Notes: generated by a model from the letters alone, not told the origin. Shown: positions 6,135 to 14,594, counted from the first letter of the stretch. The stretch: 16,214 bases of DNA from Actinomycetota bacterium (GCA_013816275.1 JACDER010000003.1:1-16214), one strand, 5' to 3'. A program made the numbers and translations.

Positions 6135-9100
6135 GCGCGCGCAGGGAACGGAAGGTCGTGACCGTGCTGTTCGCCGACCTCGTCGGGTTCACGTCGCGCG
6201 CCGAATCCCTCGACCCCGAGGACGTCGAGGCGATCCTCCGCCCGTACCACGAGCGGTTGCGCTCGGAGCTCGAGCGCTACGGCGGCACCGTGGAGAAGTT
6301 CATCGGGGACGCGGTGATGGCCCTCTTCGGAGCACCCACTGCCCACGAGGACGACCCCGAGCGCGCGATCCGGGCCGCGCTTGCGATCCGCGACTGGGCC
6401 GTCGAGGAAGGGGAGCTCGAGGTTCGGATCGGGATCACGACGGGAGAGGCGCTGGTGTCGCTGGACGCCCGTCCGGATGTGGGTGAGGGCATGGCGTCGG
6501 GCGACGTCGTCAACAGTGCCTCACGTCTCGAGTCGGCGGCTCCCGAGAACGGTGTGCTCGTGGACGAGACGACGTATCGAGCGACGCAGCTGGTGATCGA
6601 CTACCGGGCTGCCGACCCGGTCGAGGCGAAAGGAAAGGTCGAGCCCATTCCAGTCTGGGAGGCCGTGGAGGCGAAGTCCCGGTTCGGCACGGACATTGTC
6701 CAGTCCGGCGCCTCCCTCGTCGGGCGGGGCCGCGAGCTCGACCTGCTGCTGGGAGCATTCTCCCGCGCGCGGTCCGAGCACGAGCCGCAACTCGTCACGC
6801 TCGTCGGCGTTCCCGGGATCGGAAAGAGCCGGCTCGTATTCGAGCTCTTCCAACAGGGCGTCGAGCCTGATCCCGAGCTGATCTACTGGCGCCAGGGCCG
6901 CTGCCTGCCGTACGGCGAGGGGGTCACCTACTGGGCCGTCAGCGAGATGGTCAAGGCCCAGGCCGGGATCCTCGATACGGACTCGGCCGACCAGGCGGCG
7001 GAGAAGCTGGTGCAGGCGGTGCAATCGGCGACAGGAGGCGACGCGGCGTGGGTAGAGCCGCATTTGCGGCCGCTCGTCGGGCTGGGCGAGGGGGTCGAGC
7101 GCAGTGAAGACCGACATGCTGAGGCCCACGCCGCGTGGCGACGCTTCTTCGAAGGGCTCGCCCAGCAGCGCCCGCTCGTGCTCGTGTTCGAGGACCTTCA
7201 CTGGGCGGACGAGGGCCTGCTCGACTTCGTCGACCACTTGGTCGAGTGGGCGAGCGGCGTGCCGCTGCTCGTCCTCTGTACGGGACGGCCCGAGCTGCTC
7301 GACCGCAGGCCCGGTTGGGGCGGGGGAAAGCTGAATGCGACGACGCTTGGCCTATCGCCACTCTCGGATGCGGACACTGCAAGGCTCGTCGCAGAGCTGA
7401 CGGGTCAGGCCGTCCTGCCGGCGGAGACCCAAGCCGCGCTGCTCTCCCGCGCGGGTGGCAATCCGCTCTATGCGGAGCAGTACGCTCGGATCTTGGCGGA
7501 GCGAGGTTCCGTTGAAGACATGCCCTTGCCCGAGAACGTCCAGGGCCTGATCGCGGCGCGGCTGGACCTGCTCCTCCCGGAGGAGAAGGCGCTGCTCCAG
7601 GATGCTGCGGTGATCGGCAAGGTCTTCTGGCCAACCGCTCTTACAGCTGTGGGCGATCACGACTCGATCGAAGAGTCGCTGCACGCGCTCGAGCGCAAGG
7701 AGTTCGTGCAGCGTCAGCAGCGATCGTCGGTCGGGGGCGAGAACGAGTACGCGTTCCGCCATCTGCTCGTCCGCGACGTCGCCTACGGGCAGATCCCACG
7801 CGCGCGGCGCGGCGAGGCCCACCGGCGGACGGCGGAGTGGATCGAGTCGTTCTCGGAGCGGGCCGACGACTTCGCCGAGATGCTCGCTCATCACTATCTT
7901 GCCGCGCTCGAGCTCGCGCAAGCGACGGGGAACGAGGACGCCGTCCTTGCCGAGCGCGCTCGCGCTGCACTGAGGGAAGCTGGCGACCGGGCGTCTTCGC
8001 TGAGCGCTCTCGAGGCGGCCGCGCGGTTCTACGCGCGAGCGCTCGAGCTTTCGCCCGGCGATGAAGAGCGTGCGGACCTGCTCTTCCGGTACGGCCGGGC
8101 GGAGTTCTGGCACTCCGAGCAGGGAGGAGCTGAAGCGTTCGAACAGGCCCTGGCCCATTTCGTCGCGACGGGTGATCTGGAGCGAGCGGCTGAGGCGGAG
8201 TCGCTTCTCGCCGGGCTCGCGCAACAGCGTGGGCAGCACGACAACGCCCTGGAGCGCCACCGGCGGGCGACACGTCTCATAGAGACGACGTCTCCATCGC
8301 GCTCGAAGACGTTCGTGCTCGCGAACTTCGCCCGCTTCCTGATGGTGGGGGCCGATCCGGAAGCGATACGTGTCGCGCAGGAGGCATTGGAGATGGCCGA
8401 GGCGCTCGACTTACAGGAACTGCGCGCCTTCGCGCTCAACATGGTCGGAACGACGCGGGTGATCATCGACGCTGATCGGGAAGGGCTGGACGATCTCGAG
8501 CAAGCACTCGCGATCGCGCTCGAGGCCAATTCTCCCGTGGAGATCATCCGGACGTACAACAACCTTGCTTCGTCGTACGTCGACCTCGGCGACTTGCGGC
8601 GTGGCTTCGAATTTCACACCAGCGCGCTCGAGGCGGCCGAGCGGTTCGGCAACATCTTTCGGCGCCGCTGGACGCGAGCTGAGTTGGTGATGCTGAACCA
8701 TTTGGGCGGGCGCTGGGACGACGCCGTCCGAGGTGCGGACGACTTCCTTGTGGAGGCCGAGGCCGGCTCGCCCCACTACATGGAGGCTCCCTGCCGATCC
8801 ACACGGGGGACGATCAGCATCGCTCGAGGCGACGTCGACGGCGGTCTGGACGATACGGCGGGCGGGCTCGAGTGCGCCCGTGCAATCAAGGACCCGCAGG
8901 TGCTCTATCCCGCCCTCAGTTCCCACGCCGCGGCGCTTGTCTCGGTCGGTCGCCTGACCGACGCCGCACCGGTCGTCGATGAGCTACTCGGTGAGTGGCG
9001 AGCGGGGACTCGCCGGTACCTTCCTGCGAGCTGGGCCCCTCCGCTGGCCGCTTCGCTTGGCGCGCTCGGGCGGGACGAAGACTTTCTCGAGGCGGCTCGA

Positions 9101-9331
9101 GGAGCCCACGCCCGGACGCGGTGGCTGGACGCCGCGGAGCTGTTTGCTGCAGGCGACTTCGTCGGCGCCGCCGACGTGTATGCAGAGATCGGGACGCTTC
9201 CCGACGAGGCGCATGCTCGGCTTCGGTCCGGAAGGGAGTCAGAGATCCGCCGCGCGCTCGAGTTCTATCGCTCAGTTGGGGCGACTCACTACATCGGCGA
9301 GTGCGAGGCGATGCTCGCACGAAGCGCATGA
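6131..9331 (+). CDS. Class III nucleotidyl cyclase-STAND NTPase-helical repeat protein (copy 1)
   Basis: This 1066-aa multidomain signalling protein has no predicted membrane segment. Residues 8-180 form a class III cyclase domain: metal Asp16 (FADLVGFT), Lys56 and metal Asp60 (EKFIGDAVMALFG), and transition-state Asn128 and Arg132 (GDVVNSASR). An NTPase module follows: Walker A GVPGIGKSR (226-234, Lys232), Walker B LVLVFEDLHWAD (349-360) and the GGNPLY motif (442-447). A winged-helix-like segment with the conserved FRHLLVRDVAYGQIP comes next (about 465-560), then an alanine- and leucine-rich TPR-like region to the end. It makes a cyclic nucleotide if active, perhaps gated by ATP binding and a ligand on the repeats. 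No LuxR-type DNA-binding domain is present. ATG at 6131 overlaps the ilvA stop (ATGA). The position equivalent to the purine-specifying Asp is Met121, so the nucleotide product is uncertain. It lacks the zinc ribbon of its neighbour. Confidence 0.88.
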   Translation: MSARRERKVVTVLFADLVGFTSRAESLDPEDVEAILRPYHERLRSELERYGGTVEKFIGDAVMALFGAPTAHEDDPERAIRAALAIRDWAVEEGELEVRIGITTGEALVSLDARPDVGEGMASGDVVNSASRLESAAPENGVLVDETTYRATQLVIDYRAADPVEAKGKVEPIPVWEAVEAKSRFGTDIVQSGASLVGRGRELDLLLGAFSRARSEHEPQLVTLVGVPGIGKSRLVFELFQQGVEPDPELIYWRQGRCLPYGEGVTYWAVSEMVKAQAGILDTDSADQAAEKLVQAVQSATGGDAAWVEPHLRPLVGLGEGVERSEDRHAEAHAAWRRFFEGLAQQRPLVLVFEDLHWADEGLLDFVDHLVEWASGVPLLVLCTGRPELLDRRPGWGGGKLNATTLGLSPLSDADTARLVAELTGQAVLPAETQAALLSRAGGNPLYAEQYARILAERGSVEDMPLPENVQGLIAARLDLLLPEEKALLQDAAVIGKVFWPTALTAVGDHDSIEESLHALERKEFVQRQQRSSVGGENEYAFRHLLVRDVAYGQIPRARRGEAHRRTAEWIESFSERADDFAEMLAHHYLAALELAQATGNEDAVLAERARAALREAGDRASSLSALEAAARFYARALELSPGDEERADLLFRYGRAEFWHSEQGGAEAFEQALAHFVATGDLERAAEAESLLAGLAQQRGQHDNALERHRRATRLIETTSPSRSKTFVLANFARFLMVGADPEAIRVAQEALEMAEALDLQELRAFALNMVGTTRVIIDADREGLDDLEQALAIALEANSPVEIIRTYNNLASSYVDLGDLRRGFEFHTSALEAAERFGNIFRRRWTRAELVMLNHLGGRWDDAVRGADDFLVEAEAGSPHYMEAPCRSTRGTISIARGDVDGGLDDTAGGLECARAIKDPQVLYPALSSHAAALVSVGRLTDAAPVVDELLGEWRAGTRRYLPASWAPPLAASLGALGRDEDFLEAARGAHARTRWLDAAELFAAGDFVGAADVYAEIGTLPDEAHARLRSGRESEIRRALEFYRSVGATHYIGECEAMLARSA
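6260..6306 (+). repeat. 47-bp segment repeated exactly in the next gene (copy A)
   Basis: This stretch encodes RSELERYGGTVEKFIG, including the catalytic Lys of the cyclase, and is base-for-base identical to 9541-9587. Similarity continues on both sides with scattered, mostly third-position differences. It marks recent duplication or gene conversion between the tandem paralogues. Confidence 0.9.
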
Positions 9332-12300
9332 TCGTCTGCCCGAGCTGCGGCGAGGAGACGCCCGCGGGCTTCCCGCGCTGCGCGAACTGCGGCGCCTCCC
9401 TGACTGCGGCCGAGCCCGCCCGCGAGGAGCGGAAGGTCGTGACCGTGCTCTTCGCGGATCTCGTCGGGTTCACCGCGCGCGCGGAACGGCTCGATCCCGA
9501 GGAGGTACGGGCCCTTCAGGCGCCCTACTGGGAGCGGATTCGCTCGGAGCTCGAGCGCTACGGCGGCACCGTGGAGAAGTTCATCGGCGACGCGGTGATG
9601 GCGCTCTTCGGTGCGCCCACGGCCCACGAGGACGACCCGGAGCGCGCCATCCGCGCAGCCCTGGCGATCAGGGACTGGGCGCGCGAGGAGGGCGAGCTGG
9701 AGATCCGGATCGGGATCACGACCGGCGAGGCGCTCGTCGCCCTGGGTGCCCGGCCGGAAGCCGGCGAGGGGATGGCCTCCGGCGATGTCGTCAACACCGC
9801 CGCGCGGCTGCAGGCCGCGGCCCCCGTGAACGGGATCCTCGTGGACGAGACCACCTACCGCGCGACCGAGCGGGCGATCACCTTCGACGAGGCCGAGCCC
9901 GTCGAGGCGAAAGGGAAATCCCAGCCGGTTCCTGCGTTTCTTGCGCTCGAGACCCGCGCCCGGTTCGGCGTCGACGTGACCGAGGACGTCCAGACTCCGC
10001 TCGTCGGCCGCGACCGGGAGCTCGACCTCCTCGTGGACGCGCTCGCCCGGGCCCGCAGCGAGCGGGAGCCGCAGCTCGTTTCCTTGATCGGCGTCCCAGG
10101 CATCGGGAAGTCACGCCTCGTGTACGAGCTCTCGCGGGCGGTCGACGCGGATCCGGATCTGATCTCGTGGCGGCAGGGCCGCTCGCTCCCCTACGGAGAA
10201 GGCGTGACGTTCTGGTCGCTGAGCGAGATGGCCAAGGCTCAGGCTGGGATCCTGGAGACCGATGCGGCCGACGCCGCGGGCGAGAAGCTCGAGCATGCCG
10301 TCCGGGCCGTGCTGTCCGACCCTTCCGAGGCCGACTGGGTGGCCCGCCAGCTCCGGCCTCTGATCGGGCTCGCCTCGGGAAACGACCTCACAGGAGACCG
10401 TCGCAGCGAGGCCTTCGCAGCCTGGCGGCGCTTCTTCGAAGGGATCGCGGAACAGAGCCCACTCGTGCTCGTGTTCGACGACCTCCAGTGGGCCGACGAC
10501 GGCGTGCTCGACTTCATCGACCACCTGCTCGAGTGGTCGAGCGGCATCCCGCTGCTGGTCGTCGCGACGGCGCGGCCGGAGTTGGTGGAGCGGCGGCCGG
10601 GGTGGGGAGGCGGCAAGCTGAACGCCGCCACGGTCCAGGTCGGAGCGCTGTCCGAAACGGACACCGCCCGGCTGCTCGGCGCGCTGCTCGAGCGGGCGGT
10701 CCTGCCGGCCGAGACCCAGTCTGCTCTCCTCGCCAGGGCCGGTGGCAATCCGCTCTACGCGCAGGAGTTCGTGCGGATGCTGGCCGACCGCGGCCTGCTC
10801 CCGAGCCAGGGCGGGTCGTGGGAGATCGAGACGGACGGCGGCCTTCCTCTGCCCGAGTCGATCCAGGGCATCATCGCCGCCCGGCTCGACGTTCTTTCCA
10901 CGGACGAGAAAGAGCTGCTCCAGGACGCCTCGGTGCTGGGCAAGGTCGTGTGGCCCGACGCGCTGGCGACGATCGCCCAGCGACCGCGCGGTCTCGTCGA
11001 GGAGCTTCTGCACGGCCTCCGTCGCAAGGATTTCCTCCGCCACGAGCGGCGTTCCTCGGTCGGCGGGGAAACGCAGTTCACCTTCTTGCACCTCCTGACC
11101 AGAGACGTCGCATATGGCCAGATCCCGCGCGCGAATCGTTCCGTCAAGCACCGGCTGGCGGCAGAGTGGCTCGAGTCGTTGCCCGCTGATCGCGCCGAGG
11201 ACCGTGCGGAGATGATCGCGCATCACTACCTCTCGGCCCTCGAGCTCGCGCGCAGCACCGGGCAGGAGACGGCTGAGCTCGCCGACCGCGCCCGCCTTGC
11301 GCTTCGGGAGGCAGGCGATCGCGCCCTCGCGCTGAACGCCTTCGCCCGGGCCCTCCATTTCTACACGGCCGCGCTCGACCTCTGGCCACAGGAGGATCCC
11401 GAGCGCGGGCGGCTTCTCTACCGGCTCCTGACCGCGAAGATGTACGGCGGCGTTCCTCAGGCGGCCGAGTTTGTTGAGGCGAGCGAGATCCTGCTGGCCG
11501 CCGGCGAGCGAGAGCTCGCGGCCGAGGCTGCCGCGTTGGCAGGCACCACGGAGACCAATCGGGGCTCGCAGGATGCGATGTGGGGATACATACGACGCGC
11601 GGAGGAGCTGATCGCCGACGCGACCCCGTCTAGGTCGAAGGCCTTCGTCCTCCACTGGAACGCCGTTGGCTATTCGCTCGCGGGGCGGTCGGAGGAGGCG
11701 CTTCGCTCCGCCCGCAGCGCGCTCGAGATCGCCGAGACGCTCGGCCTCGACGACATCCGCGCCAACACCCTCAGCACGATCGGTATGACGCGCATCACAC
11801 TCGGGGACCCGGGCGGGGTCGATGACCAGGAGCGGAGCGTCGAGATCGCGCGCGCGGCCAACTCCGCGGACGTCATGCGCTGCCTCGGGAACCTCGCGAG
11901 CAGTCTGCTCGAGCTCGGGCAGATCGCGGAGGCCCGCGAGAAGCTCGAGGAAGCGGCCGCGGAGGCGCAGCGGTTCGGAAGCATCTGGTACCACGACTGG
12001 CTCAGGCCCGAGCGAGTGACGTATCTCTACTACGAGGGCGAGTGGGACGAGGCGCTGCGCGGAGTCGACTACCTGGAGGCGGACCTCGAAAGCGGACGAT
12101 CCACGACCTTCATGGAAGGGGCCAACCTGACTTTCCGCGCACGCATCCGTCTGGCGCGGGGCGACGTTGCTGGAGCCCTCGAAGACTCTTCGCGCTCGCG
12201 CGACCTCGGGCGCGTGGCCAAGAACCCACAGCTGCTCCATCCTGCGCTCGCCGCCTTCGCGGCCTTCCGGGCCGAGCTCGGGCAGGTCGACGAGGCTTCC

Positions 12301-12660
12301 GCCGCCGTCGATGAGCTGTTCGAGGACTGGCGTGAACATCCGGTTCTGTCCTCGGTCTTCTGGCTGATCGATCTGGCGTACGCGCTCGTCCCACTCGGGC
12401 GCGGTCAAGAGCTCGAAGAGGCGCTCGCGAGGGTTAAAGCCCCCACCCCCTGGGCCGATGCCGCGCGAGCCTACGCTTCCGGCGATTTCGCGACGGCCGC
12501 AGAGGTGCTCGCGGGCATCGGCGCCGTGCCGGAGGCTGCCTACGTGCGTCTCAGGTCCGGGGTCGAGCCGGAAGTCCGGCTCGCGCTCGAGTTCTACCGC
12601 TCGGTCGGCGCCGTCCGTTACGTCCGCGAAGGCGAGGCGATGCTCGCGCGTACGGCCTAA
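9328..12660 (+). CDS. Zinc ribbon-class III cyclase-STAND NTPase-helical repeat protein (copy 2)
   Basis: This 1110-aa paralogue of the preceding gene adds an N-terminal zinc ribbon with CPSC (Cys4, Cys7) and CANC (Cys18, Cys21). The cyclase domain (about 35-208) has Asp44, Lys84, Asp88, Asn156 and Arg160 in the catalytic positions, with Met149 where Asp or Thr usually sets base choice. The NTPase has Walker A GVPGIGKSR (255-263, Lys261) and Walker B LVLVFDDLQWAD (379-390). A winged-helix-like region and TPR-like helices follow. Both paralogues end in a shared ALEFYRSVGA...EAMLAR motif. The frame is open back to 8995, but ATG 9328 sits in an ATGA overlap with the previous stop and opens directly into the zinc ribbon, so I start there. 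It is likely translationally coupled to copy 1. The two proteins may pair, since class III cyclases act as dimers. The signal sensed and the nucleotide made are unknown. Confidence 0.88.
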   Translation: MIVCPSCGEETPAGFPRCANCGASLTAAEPAREERKVVTVLFADLVGFTARAERLDPEEVRALQAPYWERIRSELERYGGTVEKFIGDAVMALFGAPTAHEDDPERAIRAALAIRDWAREEGELEIRIGITTGEALVALGARPEAGEGMASGDVVNTAARLQAAAPVNGILVDETTYRATERAITFDEAEPVEAKGKSQPVPAFLALETRARFGVDVTEDVQTPLVGRDRELDLLVDALARARSEREPQLVSLIGVPGIGKSRLVYELSRAVDADPDLISWRQGRSLPYGEGVTFWSLSEMAKAQAGILETDAADAAGEKLEHAVRAVLSDPSEADWVARQLRPLIGLASGNDLTGDRRSEAFAAWRRFFEGIAEQSPLVLVFDDLQWADDGVLDFIDHLLEWSSGIPLLVVATARPELVERRPGWGGGKLNAATVQVGALSETDTARLLGALLERAVLPAETQSALLARAGGNPLYAQEFVRMLADRGLLPSQGGSWEIETDGGLPLPESIQGIIAARLDVLSTDEKELLQDASVLGKVVWPDALATIAQRPRGLVEELLHGLRRKDFLRHERRSSVGGETQFTFLHLLTRDVAYGQIPRANRSVKHRLAAEWLESLPADRAEDRAEMIAHHYLSALELARSTGQETAELADRARLALREAGDRALALNAFARALHFYTAALDLWPQEDPERGRLLYRLLTAKMYGGVPQAAEFVEASEILLAAGERELAAEAAALAGTTETNRGSQDAMWGYIRRAEELIADATPSRSKAFVLHWNAVGYSLAGRSEEALRSARSALEIAETLGLDDIRANTLSTIGMTRITLGDPGGVDDQERSVEIARAANSADVMRCLGNLASSLLELGQIAEAREKLEEAAAEAQRFGSIWYHDWLRPERVTYLYYEGEWDEALRGVDYLEADLESGRSTTFMEGANLTFRARIRLARGDVAGALEDSSRSRDLGRVAKNPQLLHPALAAFAAFRAELGQVDEASAAVDELFEDWREHPVLSSVFWLIDLAYALVPLGRGQELEEALARVKAPTPWADAARAYASGDFATAAEVLAGIGAVPEAAYVRLRSGVEPEVRLALEFYRSVGAVRYVREGEAMLARTA
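9541..9587 (+). repeat. 47-bp segment repeated exactly from the previous gene (copy B)
   Basis: Identical to 6260-6306, at an offset of 3281 bp. It lies in the same position of the cyclase domain of copy 2. Confidence 0.9.
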
Positions 12661-12687
12661 CTGCGCGCTGGCGGATCTGGCCTGCCT

Positions 12688-13245
12688 CTATCTCGGAAGC
12701 CAGCCCTCGCGGTACCGGGTTAGCTCGCCTCGGGGGAATCGGGCATACGCCGCGTTCGCATCGCTCGTCTGCTGCTCCACGCCGGCGCGGTGGCGTAGCG
12801 CGGCTTCATCCACGGTGTAGGCGCCCCACTCCGGGCCAGTCGAGCGGTCGCGGGCGCCGACCGCCAGAACCAGGGAGGGCGCTGCGCCTGCGCCGATGAT
12901 CACGTGGCTCGTCCCGGCAGGGCAGTGGACGAAGTCCCACCTTCGCAGCGGGCGCTCTTCACCCTCGATGGTGAGCAGCGCTTCGCCGGCGAGCACGAGG
13001 AAGTCCTCCTGGTCGTTCTCCCGGTGGTACATCGCCATCGGTTCGCCGGGACCGAGGACGGTGAGGTTGATCCCGAGCTGCAAGAAATCCGCCGCGCCCT
13101 CGAAGCCTGCGCCCTCGAACTCGCAGAGGAAGCCGCGGCCCTTGCGGTCCCACCACTGCGTCTCCCCGGCGTTGAGGACGAACCAGCCCTGCCCCTTCGG
13201 GACAAGTCCCTGCTCGGTCGCGACGAGCTCCGACTCGGGAACCAT
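12688..13245 (-). CDS. Cupin-domain protein
   Basis: This is a 185-aa single-domain cupin, a beta-barrel usually binding Fe, Mn or Zn. Motif 1 lies around GPGEPMAMYHRENDQEDFLVLAGE (about 65-88), with His74, Glu76 and Glu80 as candidate ligands. Motif 2 is around WDFVHCPAGTSHVIIG (103-118), with His114. The first motif is degenerate compared with the usual HxH...E, so metal binding is plausible but not certain. The frame extends a little upstream, but ATG 13245 shares a base with the stop of the upstream CstB-like gene (TAATG) and there is no Shine-Dalgarno, which points to coupled translation. The substrate is unknown. The neighbour suggests a sulfur-related role such as a thiol dioxygenase, but no sequence feature proves that. 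It is convergent with copy 2 of the cyclase gene, 27 nt away, with no terminator hairpin visible between them. Confidence 0.85.
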   Translation of the reverse strand: MVPESELVATEQGLVPKGQGWFVLNAGETQWWDRKGRGFLCEFEGAGFEGAADFLQLGINLTVLGPGEPMAMYHRENDQEDFLVLAGEALLTIEGEERPLRRWDFVHCPAGTSHVIIGAGAAPSLVLAVGARDRSTGPEWGAYTVDEAALRHRAGVEQQTSDANAAYARFPRGELTRYREGWLPR

Positions 13246-14588
13246 TAGGAGCCGCAGCGCCGAAACTCGACGCACTGCCCGCCGCGGCGGCGCCAGGCCG
13301 AGACGCCTTCGCCGAGTACCGGCCGGGCGTCGATCCCGGCGGCGACGAGGATGCTTGCCGCCGTGCTCGCGCGGGAGCCGGTCTCGCAGATCGTGATCAC
13401 GGTGCCGGCCCTGCGCAGCTCCTCCGCGCAGGCACGGATGCGGCGGTAGGGAATGTGGAGGCTCTCGGGGATGTATCCGTGGTCGCGTTCGTCCTTCTCG
13501 CGGACGTCTACGAGCTCGATCGGGCCGTTTCCGAGCATCTGCTCCAGCTCGTCAAGCGTCAGCGGCTCGAGCCGCTCGCCGGCATCCGCGCCGGACAGGT
13601 GGCCGTCGACGTTGAAGAGGCCGACCGCGCGCAGGCCCCGGACCGCGCGCTCCGCCTCGCCGTCCGCGCCCGCGTACAGGACGACGTGCTCGTCCGCGTC
13701 GAGCACAAAGCCCGCCTTGGTCGCAAATCCGGATCCGCCGACCGGGATGTTGATGGCGCCGGGCACGTGGCCCCGGGCGAAGTCCTCCGCGCCGCGAACA
13801 TCGAGAATCGTCGCGCCTCCGGGCGAGCTCACCTCCACCAGCGGGGGCGGAGAGCCGAGGAAGGGGCCGCGGTTCAGCTCCACGATCCGTTCCATGTTCG
13901 GAGGCCGCGGAGTAGCCGTCGCGGCCGCGGCCTGGGCGATGAAGTCGGCCGCCTCCGTGTACGCGAGCGAGTGGTTGAAACGCCGCTCGAATCCGATCGT
14001 CGACGATGCCTTCGAGCTCATTCCGGCGCCGCACATTGAGCCGGCGACGTGTCCGGGATAGAGCTCGACGCCATCGGGCAGCTCGAGCAGGCGCCGGAGG
14101 CTGTGGAAGAGGCTCTCGGCTCCTTCCTGAGCGTCGACCGCGAGATCGGGCCGGGCGCTATCGCCGACGAGCAGCGAGTCACCGGTGAGGACGAGCCAGG
14201 GGTCCTCCGCGCGGGAGAGGTCGGCGACGGCGAAGCAGCAGTGCTCGGGCCGGTGGCCCGGCGTGTGGATGACGCGCAGGCACACCTGCCCCGCATCCAC
14301 CCGCGCTCCGTCCTCCAGCGGCTCGAACGGATACTCGGGCTGCGCCTCCGGGTGGATGCAGACCGGAAGGCCGTGTTCGAGCGCGAGCCGGCCATGCCCG
14401 GACACGTGGTCGGCGTGCGTGTGCGTCTCGAGGATGCGTGAGATTCGAACGCCCTTGCGCTCGGCCGCGGCCAGATATTGCTCGACGGCATAGGCGGGAT
14501 CGACCACGACGGCCTCGCCGGCCTCCTCGTCGCCGATCAGATACGAGGCGCAACCGAGCCCCTCTTCTATGTACTGCTCGAACAGCAC
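13245..14588 (-). CDS. cstB: CstB-like persulfide dioxygenase-rhodanese fusion
   Basis: The CstB family oxidises low-molecular-weight persulfides with O2 and has sulfurtransferase activity, detoxifying sulfide in the cytoplasm. The 447-aa product starts with a metallo-beta-lactamase fold: HTHADH (His56, His58, Asp60, His61), TPGH (His112), TGD (Asp137) and YPGH (His180), then GSMCG and SSTIGFERRFN. A first rhodanese-like domain (about 245-335) has LYAGADG where the catalytic loop should be and lacks the Cys. A second (about 350-440) keeps Cys401 in CETGSR. Dioxygenase, pseudorhodanese and active rhodanese in this order is the CstB layout, and the length is close to that family. The frame is open far upstream, but GTG 14588 begins directly at LFEQYIEEGLGCASYLIG, a typical family N-terminus, and lies 6 nt after a -10 box. 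No CstR-type repressor is present in the window. Confidence 0.9.
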   Translation of the reverse strand: MLFEQYIEEGLGCASYLIGDEEAGEAVVVDPAYAVEQYLAAAERKGVRISRILETHTHADHVSGHGRLALEHGLPVCIHPEAQPEYPFEPLEDGARVDAGQVCLRVIHTPGHRPEHCCFAVADLSRAEDPWLVLTGDSLLVGDSARPDLAVDAQEGAESLFHSLRRLLELPDGVELYPGHVAGSMCGAGMSSKASSTIGFERRFNHSLAYTEAADFIAQAAAATATPRPPNMERIVELNRGPFLGSPPPLVEVSSPGGATILDVRGAEDFARGHVPGAINIPVGGSGFATKAGFVLDADEHVVLYAGADGEAERAVRGLRAVGLFNVDGHLSGADAGERLEPLTLDELEQMLGNGPIELVDVREKDERDHGYIPESLHIPYRRIRACAEELRRAGTVITICETGSRASTAASILVAAGIDARPVLGEGVSAWRRRGGQCVEFRRCGS

Positions 14589-14594
14589 ACCGTC

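Noticed and set aside
8995..9327. Longer N-terminus for the second cyclase protein
   Set aside because: The extension would overlap the first cyclase gene by 337 nt and encodes Arg-rich sequence without motifs. ATG 9328 forms an ATGA junction and opens directly into a zinc ribbon.
8979..11189. 736-aa plus-strand frame overlapping both cyclase genes
   Set aside because: It is Arg- and Gly-rich with no domain motifs, is out of frame with two clearly real genes, and spans their junction.
10111..12408. 765-aa open frame on the minus strand opposite the second cyclase gene
   Set aside because: It is a shadow frame in GC-rich DNA. Its translation is Arg/Leu/Glu/Pro-rich with no recognisable motif, while the plus strand encodes intact cyclase, P-loop and repeat motifs with strong third-position G/C bias. 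The long minus-strand frames at 2568-3962, 3572-4969 and 4563-5633 are rejected for the same reason.
6131..12660. Reading the cyclase-STAND pair as an anti-phage system (Pycsar- or Avs-like)
   Set aside because: No cyclic-nucleotide-responsive effector (TIR, membrane or nuclease) and no other defence or mobile gene is near, and the genes are embedded in a metabolic operon. A regulatory role fits better.
12661..12687. Bidirectional terminator between the convergent cyclase and cupin genes
   Set aside because: The 27-nt gap holds no inverted repeat of useful length and no T-tract.
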